DNA of 64,000 nt from Oscillospiraceae bacterium (lineage in GTDB: Bacteria; Bacillota; Clostridia; Oscillospirales; Ruminococcaceae). Location of the stretch: assembly GCA_030153485.1 (NCBI GenBank), contig JAGUQX010000008.1, forward strand, positions 154,179 to 218,178, given 5' to 3'. Both the position numbers and the translations under genes were made by a program. This document shows, piece after piece, positions 17,750 through 26,274 of this stretch. Positions within the stretch are counted from its first letter, which is position 1, and each line of letters begins with the position of its first letter. The notes under the pieces are model-generated. The model did no database searches, had not been told where the DNA came from, and was given only the letters and a program-made list of their open reading frames with translations.

Positions 17750-18883
17750 TTGATTTTCAAAAATGGAACTATAGTTGATGAAAATTTTGAGTTGGTAAAA
17801 AAAGATATAAAGATTAAGGGTAAATTTATAGAGTCTATACAACCTAGTATATCTATGGATGGAGATATCATAGATTGCCAAGATAAGTATATAATTCCTG
17901 GTCTTATAGATATTCATACGCATGGCGGATGTGGGTGTGATTTTTGTGATAATAGTATAGAAAGTTATCAAACAATTTCAGACTATCTTGGACAAAATGG
18001 GATAACATCATTTCTTATGACAACTCTAACTTTATCAAAAGATTATCTTTTATCTATGATGAAAAGCATGAGTATTTTTATGGAATCTAATTTAAATACA
18101 GCGTATCCTCATGGAATATATCTGGAAGGCCCCTTTTGTAGTAAAGCAAAAAAAGGGGCTCAAAATGAAAAATATATAATTAATCCAGATATAAATCTTA
18201 TAAATGCTCTAAATAAAGAGAGTGGTAATAATTTAAAAGTAGTTACTATAGCCCCAGAATTGGAAGGAGCTATGGAGTTTATAGATTATTATAAAGATAG
18301 TGATATTGTCTTATCAATGGCACATACAAATGCTAATTATGAAATTTCTAAACAAGGGATATCTAGGGGGATAAAACATGGAACACATCTATATAATGCG
18401 ATGACCCCTTTTACACATAGAGATCCAGGGACAGTAGGGGCTATTCTAGAAAGTGATATAACTGCAGAATTGATTTGTGACGGTATACATATACACCCAT
18501 CTGTGATAAGAACTACATATAAAATATTGGGTGAAGATAGATTAGTTTTGATTAGTGACAGCATGTCTGCTGCTGGAATGAAAGATGGAGTTTATCAGAT
18601 AGGTGGACAAGATGTAAATATAGTTGATGGAAAAGCGACTCTGGTGGATGGCACAATAGCTGGTTCAACAACTAATCTAATGAAATGTATGATTTATGCA
18701 TCAAGATCAGGTATACCTTTTCAAAAAGCAGTTAAAGCGGCATCATATAATCCAGCTAAACTACTTGGAGTAGATAATATTGTTGGAAGTATTTCTATTG
18801 GTAAATATGCAGATATAGTTATTTTAAATAAAGATTTTACAATAGAGTCAGTTTATATAAAGGGCAATAAAATAAAAAGGTAG
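17750..18883 (+). CDS. nagA: N-acetylglucosamine-6-phosphate deacetylase NagA
   Basis: Amidohydrolase converting GlcNAc-6-phosphate to glucosamine-6-phosphate, a step in amino-sugar recycling that feeds peptidoglycan precursors or glycolysis. Metal motif 'IDIHTHGGCGCDFCD', 'YLEGPFCSKAKKGAQ', 'HLYNAMTPFTHRDPG' and 'LISDSMSAAGM' are in order; 377 aa is normal. TTG start behind AGGAGGG. No nagB or GlcNAc transporter is adjacent. The stop codon lies inside the terminator hairpin shared with ung. Confidence 0.95.
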   Translation: MIFKNGTIVDENFELVKKDIKIKGKFIESIQPSISMDGDIIDCQDKYIIPGLIDIHTHGGCGCDFCDNSIESYQTISDYLGQNGITSFLMTTLTLSKDYLLSMMKSMSIFMESNLNTAYPHGIYLEGPFCSKAKKGAQNEKYIINPDINLINALNKESGNNLKVVTIAPELEGAMEFIDYYKDSDIVLSMAHTNANYEISKQGISRGIKHGTHLYNAMTPFTHRDPGTVGAILESDITAELICDGIHIHPSVIRTTYKILGEDRLVLISDSMSAAGMKDGVYQIGGQDVNIVDGKATLVDGTIAGSTTNLMKCMIYASRSGIPFQKAVKAASYNPAKLLGVDNIVGSISIGKYADIVILNKDFTIESVYIKGNKIKR

Positions 18884-18908
18884 TTTAGATTAACTGCCTT
18901 TTTATTTT
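18869..18908. terminator. Bidirectional terminator between nagA and ung
   Basis: A 17-bp stem (one G-U pair) with core GGTAGTT / AACTGCC, flanked by A-tract on the left and T-tract on the right. It serves both converging genes; the nagA stop (18881-18883) lies in the left arm and the ung stop begins at the very end of the right arm. Confidence 0.85.
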
Positions 18909-19566
18909 ACCATTTTATTGGATTCATGTTATTCTTTATTAAAAAATTATTTGATTTAGAAAAATGTTTATTTCCAAAAAATCCTCTATATGCGGAAAGA
19001 GGGCTTGGATGGGGAGATTTTAAAACAAGATGTTTTTGATTTGTTATTAAATTTTGTTTATCAATAGCTTTAGCTCCCCATAATATAAATATAATTGGTA
19101 TATCTTTTTGATTTAATTTTTTTATTATGCAATCTGTGAAGGTTTCCCATCCAATATTTTTATGGCTATAAGGTGTAGATGACCTAACTGTCAGTACAGA
19201 GTTTAGAAGAAGTACACCCTGTTTTGTCCATGGTGTTAGATCCCCAGTTTTAATAATAGTTTCACCAATATCTGATCTAACTTCTTTTAAAATATTTATA
19301 AGAGAAGGAGGTTTTTTTTCTATATTATTTACAGAAAACGCCAGCCCATTTGCTTGATTAACTCCATGGTAGGGGTCTTGTCCTAATATTATTATTTTTG
19401 TATTTTCAAAAGATGATAATATTAGTGAAGTAAATATTTTATCTTTTGGAGGGTATATTATTTTATTTTCATATTCTTTATCTAGAATATTTTTTAATCT
19501 TAAAAAATATTGTTTATAAATTTCTTTTTTTAAAATTACATCCCAATCATTGTTAAAGTTACTCAT
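18907..19566 (-). CDS. ung: Uracil-DNA glycosylase, family 1
   Basis: Base-excision repair enzyme that removes uracil from DNA. The catalytic water-activating motif 'GQDPYHG', 'LLNSVLTVR', and 'SPHPSPLSAYRGFFGNKHF' with the catalytic His loop are intact. The start is ATG 19566 (MSNFNNDW...), behind AGGAGAG; the frame is open 16 codons further upstream, but that part lacks a ribosome binding site and family similarity. Length 219 aa is typical. It stands alone on the minus strand, converging on nagA. Confidence 0.95.
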   Translation of the reverse strand: MSNFNNDWDVILKKEIYKQYFLRLKNILDKEYENKIIYPPKDKIFTSLILSSFENTKIIILGQDPYHGVNQANGLAFSVNNIEKKPPSLINILKEVRSDIGETIIKTGDLTPWTKQGVLLLNSVLTVRSSTPYSHKNIGWETFTDCIIKKLNQKDIPIIFILWGAKAIDKQNLITNQKHLVLKSPHPSPLSAYRGFFGNKHFSKSNNFLIKNNMNPIKW

Positions 19567-19623
19567 ATATTTTATAGACTCTCCTATTCTTAATTTTAAA
19601 TATATTGAAATCAAATTACATAT

Positions 19624-19652
19624 TTGATTTTTTTTTAAATATATAATAGAAT
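19624..19652 (+). promoter_or_regulatory. Possible promoter for the sugar transferase gene
   Basis: TTGATT (19624-19629), 17-nt spacer, TAGAAT (19647-19652). The match is partial, in very AT-rich sequence, 43 nt before the ATG. It is the best candidate in this divergent gap. Confidence 0.35.
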
Positions 19653-19694
19653 ATATAAAGTTGATAAAAATTTTATATTTTTACGGGGGTATAA

Positions 19695-21026
19695 ATGTCA
19701 GATTTTATAATAAGATTCAGAAAAACTTGGATTTTTATTCTTAAAATTACAATGCTGATTTCATTATTCAGCACTTTTTATACTATTTGGAGCTCATTCT
19801 ATAGTGAAACACTCTTTTATAATAGAGGAAATTATTTGGTTATGTTTATATATACTTGTATATTTTTTATATTATATCATATATATTCTGTAGGAAAAAT
19901 AGATGGAAAAAGTACTAGTAATATATTAAGTTCTTGGTTTTTTGTAATAGTTTCTTCAAATGTTTTTATATATTTTATTATATCTTTAATTAGTGGAAAT
20001 CTTTTAAGAATAGATAAATTTATAATATTAATAATCTCACAATTTTTAATATCAATAATATATTCTTTGATGTCTTTAAAATTATACTATATGCTATATC
20101 CTATAAAAGATGTCATGCTTATTTACGGAGAATATATTTCAGAGGAAACTATTTTAAAAATAATAAAAAAAGATAAAAAATATAATTTGATAAATATCAA
20201 ATCACAGAAGGATGATATTACATCCATTATAGATATAATCGATAAAGTTGATGGAGTTTTTTTATATTCTATAAAAGGGGATGTTGCAGATAAAATAATT
20301 AATTATTGTTATTGCAAGAATAAGAGATTGTATATTATCCCTACGTTAACGGATATAATAATAAAAAATTCATTTATGACACAGGTATCAGATATACCTA
20401 TTATGCTCTGTAAAAATAGAGGTCTTATGCCAGAACAATTAATAATAAAAAGAATATTTGATATCATAGTCTCAATTATAGGACTTGTTGTATTAAGCCC
20501 TATAATGCTAATAACATCTATAGTAATTAAATTATATGATAAAGGGCCTGTTTTTTTCAAACAAAAAAGAGTTACAAAAGATGAACGAGTTTTTATTCTA
20601 TATAAATTTAGAAGTATGATTATAAATGCAGAGAAAGACGGAAAAGCAATTTTAGCATCAAAAAATGACTCTAGGATAACCCCTATTGGAAACTTTATAA
20701 GATCAACGCGAATTGATGAGATACCACAACTTTTAAATATATTAAAAGGCGATATGACGTTAGTTGGACCAAGACCAGAGAGACCAGAGATTATTAGTGA
20801 ATATATAAAAGTTTATCCTGATTTTGCAATGAGAACAAAGGTTAAATCTGGACTTACTGGATATGCACAGGTTTATGGAAAGTATAACACTAAACCAGAG
20901 GATAAAATAAAATTAGATTTAATATATATAGAAAAATATTCATTTTGGTTAGATATAAAGATTATATTTCTTACATTTCAGACAATATTTATTTCTGAAA
21001 GTACAGAGGGAGTAGATAAAAAATAG
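19695..21026 (+). CDS. Polyprenyl-phosphate sugar-1-phosphate transferase (WcaJ/WbaP-like)
   Basis: Membrane enzyme of the bacterial sugar transferase family, which starts assembly of an exopolysaccharide, capsule or glycan by moving a sugar phosphate to undecaprenyl phosphate. N-terminal four to five membrane helices (about 1-140) and a CoA-binding-like middle region precede the catalytic domain: 'KRIFDIIVSIIGLVVLSP', 'LYKFRSM', 'TRIDEIPQLLNILKGDMTLV', and 'GPRPERPE'. ATG behind ACGGGGG. No other polysaccharide genes lie nearby, so the sugar and product are unknown; a gene standing alone suggests the rest of the pathway is elsewhere. Confidence 0.9.
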   Translation: MSDFIIRFRKTWIFILKITMLISLFSTFYTIWSSFYSETLFYNRGNYLVMFIYTCIFFILYHIYSVGKIDGKSTSNILSSWFFVIVSSNVFIYFIISLISGNLLRIDKFIILIISQFLISIIYSLMSLKLYYMLYPIKDVMLIYGEYISEETILKIIKKDKKYNLINIKSQKDDITSIIDIIDKVDGVFLYSIKGDVADKIINYCYCKNKRLYIIPTLTDIIIKNSFMTQVSDIPIMLCKNRGLMPEQLIIKRIFDIIVSIIGLVVLSPIMLITSIVIKLYDKGPVFFKQKRVTKDERVFILYKFRSMIINAEKDGKAILASKNDSRITPIGNFIRSTRIDEIPQLLNILKGDMTLVGPRPERPEIISEYIKVYPDFAMRTKVKSGLTGYAQVYGKYNTKPEDKIKLDLIYIEKYSFWLDIKIIFLTFQTIFISESTEGVDKK

Positions 21027-21037
21027 AGTTAATTATG

Positions 21038-21066
21038 TTGACATAATATTAAATATAGAATATAAT
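21038..21066 (+). promoter_or_regulatory. Consensus sigma-A promoter of adhE
   Basis: TTGACA (21038-21043), exactly 17 nt, TATAAT (21061-21066): a perfect match to the housekeeping consensus. Expected start of transcription is near 21073, inside the Rex-type box. An uncontrolled promoter this strong would be costly, which fits tight repression. Confidence 0.85.
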
Positions 21067-21109
21067 TAATATTGTTAAATTAATAACAATATTAATTATA
21101 TTCTATATT
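21052..21109. promoter_or_regulatory. Rex-type operator in a 26-bp perfect inverted repeat
   Basis: Arms 21052-21077 and 21084-21109 are exact reverse complements around a 6-nt centre. The middle 18 bp (21072-21089), TTGTTAAATTAATAACAA, differ from the clostridial Rex consensus TTGTTAAnnnnTTAACAA at one position. The left arm contains the -10 box, and the ribosome binding site GGAGGT starts right after the right arm. Since the promoter lies inside, the whole repeat is not transcribed as one hairpin, so a DNA operator is likelier than a terminator. Confidence 0.78.
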
Positions 21110-21122
21110 GGAGGTATTTTTA

Positions 21123-23741
21123 ATGTCTAAAGAAAAAATAGTAGATAATACGATTTCAACAAATACGCTTATTGATGAATTAGTTCTAAAAGGGAAAAAA
21201 GCATTAGATGAATATATGAAATTAGATCAAGAACAGGTTGATAAAATTGTTCATAGTATGGTTTTAGCGGGGCTTGAAAATCATATGAATCTTGCTAGAT
21301 TAGCAATAGATGAAACTGGAAGAGGTGTTTTTGAAGATAAGGTAATTAAAAATATTTTTTCTACAGAATATATATGGCACGATATTAAATATGCAAAAAC
21401 TGTTGGAATAATAAGCGAATCCGAATTAGACGGATATATGGAAATAGCAGAACCAGTTGGTGTTGTAGCAGGGGTAACACCTGTGACAAATCCAACTTCT
21501 ACTACTATGTTCAAAACTATTATTACAGCAAAAACAAGGAATCCAATTATTTTTGCTTTTCATCCATCTGCTCAAAAATGTTCAGTAGAAGCAGCAAGAA
21601 TACTTAGAGATGCAGCAATAGCGGCGGGAGCTCCGCAAAATTGTGTACAATGGATAGAAAAACCTTCTATAGAAGCGACATCTGCACTGATGAATAATGA
21701 TGGAGTATCTTTAATATTGGCTACTGGCGGTAGTGGAATGGTTAGATCTGCTTATAGTTCTGGAAAACCAGCTTTAGGAGTTGGACCTGGAAATGTTCCT
21801 TGTTATATAAATAAATGTGTAGATTTAAATAGAGCATGCAACGATTTAATGTTGTCAAAAACATTTGATAATGGTATGATATGTGCTTCTGAGCAGGCTG
21901 TAATAGTGGATAAAGAAATTTCTTCAAGATTTGAAAAAATAATGTTAGATAATAATTGTTATTTTCTAACAGAAGAAGAAACTATAAAAGTTACAGATTT
22001 TGCAATGCCTATAGAAAAAAATAGAGCTTTAAATCCAAATATTGTTGGAAAAACAGCAAATTGGATAGCGGAACAATCAGGAGTTTCTGTTCCTGAAAAA
22101 ACAAAAATACTTATTGCAAAACTTAAAGAAGTTGGACCGTCTTGTCCACTTTCTGCGGAAAAACTTTCTCCAATCCTTGCGTATTTTATTGTAAAAGATG
22201 AAAAAGAAGGTATAGATAAATCTTGTGAAATGTTAGAATTTGGAGGATTAGGACATTCAGCAGTTATACATTCTGATAGTAAAGATGTTTGTGTAGCGTT
22301 TGCCAAAAGGGTTAAAGCAGGAAGAATTTTAGAAAATGCTCCTTCTACACACGGTGCAATTGGAGATATATATAACACAAATTTACCATCTTTAACACTT
22401 GGATGTGGATCATATGGAAAAAATTCTACTGCTTCCAATGTTACAGCTGTTAATCTTATTAATAAGAAACGTTTAAGTAAAAGGAGAACCAATATGCAAT
22501 GGTTTAAAATTCCTCCAAAAATTTTCTTTGAAGATAATTGTGTTCAATATCTTGCAAAAATGCCTAATATAAAAAAAGCGATAATAGTTACGGATCCTAT
22601 GATGGTTAAATTAGGATATGTAGAAAAAGTTCAACATTATTTAGATAAAAGAGAATCATATAATAATTCTCATTGTACTGTTCAAATTTTTTCTGATGTT
22701 GAGCCTGATCCATCAGTAGAGACAATTATGCGTGGTGTTGAAGCTATGAATAAATTTGAACCAGATGTTATTATTGCGTTGGGTGGAGGATCGGCTATTG
22801 ATGCAGCAAAAGGAATGTGGCTTTTTTATGAACACCCAGAAACTTCATTTGCTGGAGCAAGACTAAAATTCTTAGATATAAGAAAAAGAGCATTTGCATT
22901 CCCAAATTTAGGAAATAAAACAAAAATGGTTGCTATTCCTACGACATCTGGAACAGGTTCAGAAGTTACATCTTTTACTGTTATAACAGATAAAGAAAAT
23001 GGGAATATAAAATATCCTCTTGCAGATTATGAGCTTACACCAGATGTAGCAATAATAGATCCACAATTTGTTATGACTATGCCAAAATCTATAGCAGCAG
23101 ATACAGGGATGGATGTTTTAACACATGCAATAGAAGCATATGTATCTATACTAGCTTCTGATTTTACAGATGGTTTGGCAATTAAAGCTATAGAACTTGT
23201 TTTTGAAAATTTACATAAATCTGTTAATGAAGGATGTCCTATCGCTAGAGGAAAGATGCATAATGCTTCTGCAATTGCTGGGATGGCATTCACAAATTCG
23301 TTTTTAGGAATAAACCATTCATTAGCGCATAAAATTGGTGGAGAATATCATATTCCTCATGGTAGATCAAATGCGGTGTTGCTTCCACATGTAATTAGAT
23401 ATAATGCTACAAAACCAACTAAATTTGTTTCATTTCCAAAATATTCTGAATTTATTGCAGATCAAAGATATGCGAAAATTGCAAAATATCTTGGTTTAAA
23501 ATCTTCTACAACAGAAGAAGGTGTTACAAGTTTAATAGATGCCATAAATAAATTAGCTAAATCTGTTGGAATACCACTTACATACAAAGATTGTGGAGTT
23601 GAGGAAAGTGTATATCTAGAAAAACTAGATTATCTTTCTGAACTTGCTTTTGAAGATCAATGTACAACTGCAAATCCAAGATATCCGCTAATTTCAGAGC
23701 TTAAAGAGATATATCAATTGGCATATTATGGTGTTAAATAA
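21123..23741 (+). CDS. adhE: Bifunctional aldehyde/alcohol dehydrogenase AdhE
   Basis: Fermentation enzyme reducing acetyl-CoA to acetaldehyde and then ethanol, regenerating NAD. The N-terminal acylating aldehyde dehydrogenase domain (about 1-440) has its catalytic Cys near residue 254 in 'FDNGMICASEQ'; the linker leads to an iron-dependent alcohol dehydrogenase domain (about 460-870) with 'GGGSAIDAAK', 'TTSGTGSEVT', 'GMDVLTHAIEAYVS' and 'HSLAHKIGGEYHIPHGR' for NAD and iron. The full length of 872 aa is normal. ATG 21123 follows GGAGGT; an in-frame TTG at 21108 overlaps that site. Probably repressed by Rex when NADH is low. Confidence 0.97.
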   Translation: MSKEKIVDNTISTNTLIDELVLKGKKALDEYMKLDQEQVDKIVHSMVLAGLENHMNLARLAIDETGRGVFEDKVIKNIFSTEYIWHDIKYAKTVGIISESELDGYMEIAEPVGVVAGVTPVTNPTSTTMFKTIITAKTRNPIIFAFHPSAQKCSVEAARILRDAAIAAGAPQNCVQWIEKPSIEATSALMNNDGVSLILATGGSGMVRSAYSSGKPALGVGPGNVPCYINKCVDLNRACNDLMLSKTFDNGMICASEQAVIVDKEISSRFEKIMLDNNCYFLTEEETIKVTDFAMPIEKNRALNPNIVGKTANWIAEQSGVSVPEKTKILIAKLKEVGPSCPLSAEKLSPILAYFIVKDEKEGIDKSCEMLEFGGLGHSAVIHSDSKDVCVAFAKRVKAGRILENAPSTHGAIGDIYNTNLPSLTLGCGSYGKNSTASNVTAVNLINKKRLSKRRTNMQWFKIPPKIFFEDNCVQYLAKMPNIKKAIIVTDPMMVKLGYVEKVQHYLDKRESYNNSHCTVQIFSDVEPDPSVETIMRGVEAMNKFEPDVIIALGGGSAIDAAKGMWLFYEHPETSFAGARLKFLDIRKRAFAFPNLGNKTKMVAIPTTSGTGSEVTSFTVITDKENGNIKYPLADYELTPDVAIIDPQFVMTMPKSIAADTGMDVLTHAIEAYVSILASDFTDGLAIKAIELVFENLHKSVNEGCPIARGKMHNASAIAGMAFTNSFLGINHSLAHKIGGEYHIPHGRSNAVLLPHVIRYNATKPTKFVSFPKYSEFIADQRYAKIAKYLGLKSSTTEEGVTSLIDAINKLAKSVGIPLTYKDCGVEESVYLEKLDYLSELAFEDQCTTANPRYPLISELKEIYQLAYYGVK

Positions 23742-23764
23742 CAAGATTATATAAATAGTAAAAT

Positions 23765-23801
23765 ATAATAAGGCGCTATCTTTTTGATAGCGTCTTATTA
23801 T
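23765..23801 (+). terminator. Rho-independent terminator after adhE
   Basis: Arms ATAATAAGGCGCTATC and GATAGCGTCTTATTAT around a TTTTT loop: a 16-bp stem with one G-U pair, ending in T-rich sequence. It separates adhE from the channel gene 24 nt downstream, so some readthrough is possible. Confidence 0.82.
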
Positions 23802-23824
23802 AGAGTTTTAAGGAGAATATATAT

Positions 23825-24463
23825 ATGAATATAAAAAAATGGATAAGCGCAATATTTGCTGGAATGTATATAGGTTTAGGAGCAACTGCATACATATTAA
23901 GTGGGGATAGCGTATTTGCTCCATTTATTTTTACCGTAGGTATATTTTTGGTTATGCACTTTTATGATATGCTTTTTACAAAAGTTTTTCCATATATAAT
24001 ATTGGGTTATTATAAAAAGGTAGATATATTATATGCTATATTGGGAAATATTGTCGGGGGATTGATGTATGCATTTTTAATAAGTAATACTAGAATATTA
24101 GATAAAATTTTGCCTAAAATAGAAATAATGGTAGATACAAAACTATCTGATAGTTATATAAGTGTATTTATAATGAGCATTTTTTGTGGATTATTAGTTG
24201 GGTATGCTGTTTTATCATCTAAAAAAATGACAGAAGATAAGGGTATAGCAATTTTTTTAAATGTAATATTCATAGGTGCTTTTGTTATATGCGGGTTTGA
24301 TCATGTTGTTGCAAATATATTTTATTATGGTGTTTATATATTTAATATTAATTTTAAAATGTCTATGATTTTTAATTTTATAATTGTATTTATAGGAAAT
24401 AGTATTGGTGGAATAATTGTTGGATATAGTGAGAAATATAGGTTAAAAAATATTACAGTATAA
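23825..24463 (+). CDS. Formate/nitrite transporter (FNT) family channel
   Basis: Six membrane segments in 212 aa. Family landmarks are 'FAGMYIGLGATAYI' in helix 1, 'GNIVGGLMYAF' in helix 3, 'CGFDHVVANIFYYG' with the central His of the FNT pore (GFEHxxANM in FocA), and 'FIGNSIGGIIVGY' in the last helix. FNT pentamers move formate, nitrite, lactate or hydrosulfide. Position 3' of adhE suits export of a fermentation acid such as formate, an inference. It is shorter than the usual 250-280 aa, with short loops and termini. AAGGAG precedes the ATG. Confidence 0.8.
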   Translation: MNIKKWISAIFAGMYIGLGATAYILSGDSVFAPFIFTVGIFLVMHFYDMLFTKVFPYIILGYYKKVDILYAILGNIVGGLMYAFLISNTRILDKILPKIEIMVDTKLSDSYISVFIMSIFCGLLVGYAVLSSKKMTEDKGIAIFLNVIFIGAFVICGFDHVVANIFYYGVYIFNINFKMSMIFNFIIVFIGNSIGGIIVGYSEKYRLKNITV

Positions 24464-24482
24464 TATAAAGTTATTTTTAGAA

Positions 24483-24522
24483 TTGTATACTTTTTATTTA
24501 TATAGTATACTATATAAATAAA
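24483..24522 (+). promoter_or_regulatory. hprK promoter with 30-bp perfect palindrome
   Basis: TTGTAT (24483-24488), 17-nt spacer, TATACT (24506-24511) form a fair sigma-A promoter. The -10 box lies at the centre of a loop-free perfect palindrome (24493-24522, half-site TTTATTTATATAGTA). This is a candidate operator for an unknown dimeric regulator. A palindrome without loop and without a T-tract is a poor terminator. Confidence 0.5.
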
Positions 24523-24544
24523 TATATTTGAAAAGGGTGGTTTT

Positions 24545-25504
24545 ATGAGTATAGAATTATCAGTAGATTTAATAGAAATTGTTAAAGAACTTGAGATGGA
24601 AATATTATACATAAATGACAAACAACCCACTAAAATATCAAATACAGAAGTTAATAGACCAGGATTACACTTATCAGGATTTTTTCATTATTTTGATCCA
24701 AATAGAATACAGATATTAGGAAAAATGGAATTTGCATATTTGGAAAGTTTGGACGAAGATCTTAGAAAAAATAATTTAGAATCTTTATTTTCTAGAAAAG
24801 TTCCAGCTATTGTTATAACAAGAAATCAAGATATATTTCCAGAAATGTTGGAATATGCAAAAAAATATAATATCCCTTTGTTAAAAACATATAGAGGAAC
24901 TTCTAATTTCATGTTTTCAATAATAAATGCTCTTAGTGTTGCTTTAGCACCAAGAATAACTAGGCATGGAGTTTTTGTAGAACTATATGGAGAAGGTGTT
25001 TTGTTATTTGGAGAAAGTGGTGTTGGAAAGAGTGAAACAGCTATAGAATTAGTTAAAAGAGGGCATAGACTTATTGCTGATGATGCTGTGGAAATAAAAA
25101 AAGTTAATGAAAATACACTTATAGGAACATCTCCAGAAAATATAAGACATTTTTTAGAAATTAGGGGAATAGGTATAATAAATGCGAGAAGGCTTTTCGG
25201 AATGGGATCTGTGAATACTTCTCAAAAAATAGATATGCTAGTTGAACTAGAGCCGTGGAAAAAAGATAAAGCATACGATAGAATGGGTTTAGAGAATGAG
25301 TATGTTTCTGTTTTAGATGTTAAAGTTCCATCTTTGACAATTCCAGTAAAACCAGGAAGAAATCTCGCTGTTATACTAGAAGTTGCAGCTATAAATAATA
25401 GACAAAAGAAAATGGGATATAATGCAGCCCAAGAACTTATGGATAATATAGGTATGAATATAGATAAAAAAGAAGATAAAGTTAAAAATTGGGATTTATT
25501 TTAA
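24545..25504 (+). CDS. hprK: HPr kinase/phosphorylase HprK
   Basis: Phosphorylates and dephosphorylates Ser46 of HPr, linking glycolytic state to carbon catabolite control. The N-terminal domain (about 1-130) is followed by the catalytic domain with P-loop 'GESGVGKSETA', 'HRLIADDAVEIK', and the HprK signature 'EIRGIGIINARRLFGMGSV'. Length 319 aa is standard. ATG lies four bases after GGTGG. It opens a series with PHP, murB, rapZ, whiA and dnaE; pfkA, the glycolytic control step, is at its end. Confidence 0.96.
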   Translation: MSIELSVDLIEIVKELEMEILYINDKQPTKISNTEVNRPGLHLSGFFHYFDPNRIQILGKMEFAYLESLDEDLRKNNLESLFSRKVPAIVITRNQDIFPEMLEYAKKYNIPLLKTYRGTSNFMFSIINALSVALAPRITRHGVFVELYGEGVLLFGESGVGKSETAIELVKRGHRLIADDAVEIKKVNENTLIGTSPENIRHFLEIRGIGIINARRLFGMGSVNTSQKIDMLVELEPWKKDKAYDRMGLENEYVSVLDVKVPSLTIPVKPGRNLAVILEVAAINNRQKKMGYNAAQELMDNIGMNIDKKEDKVKNWDLF

Positions 25505-25525
25505 AATTATAGATAGGGGGAATAT

Positions 25526-26248
25526 ATGAAAATAATAGCAGATATGCATTGCCATTCGATTGCATCTAATCATGCTTATAGCACTATCACAGAGAATGCT
25601 TTAGCTGCAAAAAAAGCAGGATTAAAATTTTTAGGAATAACAGATCATGGTCCAGAGATGCCAGACTCTCCACATATATGGCATTTTCACAATTATAAGG
25701 CTTTGCCACGTGTTATAGAGGGTGTTAATATGATATATGGAATTGAAACTAATATATTAAATGAAGATGGAGATGTGGATATAGACAATGATACTGTTCA
25801 AAATTTAGAATGGATTATTGCATCTTTACATGAACCAGTTTTTAAACCATCTACAAAAGAATCTCATACTAATGCTTTTTTAAATTTATGTGAAAATAAA
25901 TATATTGATGTTATAGGGCATAGCGGAAATGGAAATTATCCATTTGATCATGAAAAATGTCTTAAAAAATTTAAAGAATATGGAAAAATAGTAGAGATAA
26001 ATGAAGGATCTTTTGTTAGTAGAAATAACTCTAAGCCGAATTGCATAGAAATTGCCAAAATTTGTAATAAATATGATATAGAAATAATAATAGATTCTGA
26101 TGCACATTATAGTGGAGCTGTTGGAAAGTTTGATAAATCCATAGAGATGTTAAAAAATATAGATTTTAAAGAAAATTTAATATTAAATTTAGATCAAGAT
26201 AAATTTCAAGATTATATCTTAAAAAAAAGAGGGATAGTATTTAATTAA
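25526..26248 (+). CDS. PHP-domain phosphoesterase, YcdX-like
   Basis: Trinuclear-metal PHP hydrolase of the YcdX type. Metal ligands are visible in 'DMHCHSIASNHAYSTI', 'GITDHGPEMPDSPHIWHF', 'GIETNI', 'SLHEPVF', 'IGHSGNGNYPFD' and 'IIDSDAHY'. The substrate is not known; the fold cleaves phosphoesters. Length 240 aa matches the family. It lies between hprK and murB, a conserved clostridial position, with 21-26 nt gaps. Confidence 0.88.
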   Translation: MKIIADMHCHSIASNHAYSTITENALAAKKAGLKFLGITDHGPEMPDSPHIWHFHNYKALPRVIEGVNMIYGIETNILNEDGDVDIDNDTVQNLEWIIASLHEPVFKPSTKESHTNAFLNLCENKYIDVIGHSGNGNYPFDHEKCLKKFKEYGKIVEINEGSFVSRNNSKPNCIEIAKICNKYDIEIIIDSDAHYSGAVGKFDKSIEMLKNIDFKENLILNLDQDKFQDYILKKRGIVFN

Positions 26249-26274
26249 ATAGATAAATGTCTAGGAGGTTTTCT

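Noticed and set aside
17309-17971. A 220-codon open frame on the minus strand opposite rluB and the nagA start
   Set aside because: It is antisense to two clearly conserved genes, has no ribosome binding site at its start and its translation resembles no family.
21959-22492. A 177-codon open frame antisense to adhE
   Set aside because: Antisense shadow of a conserved coding region.
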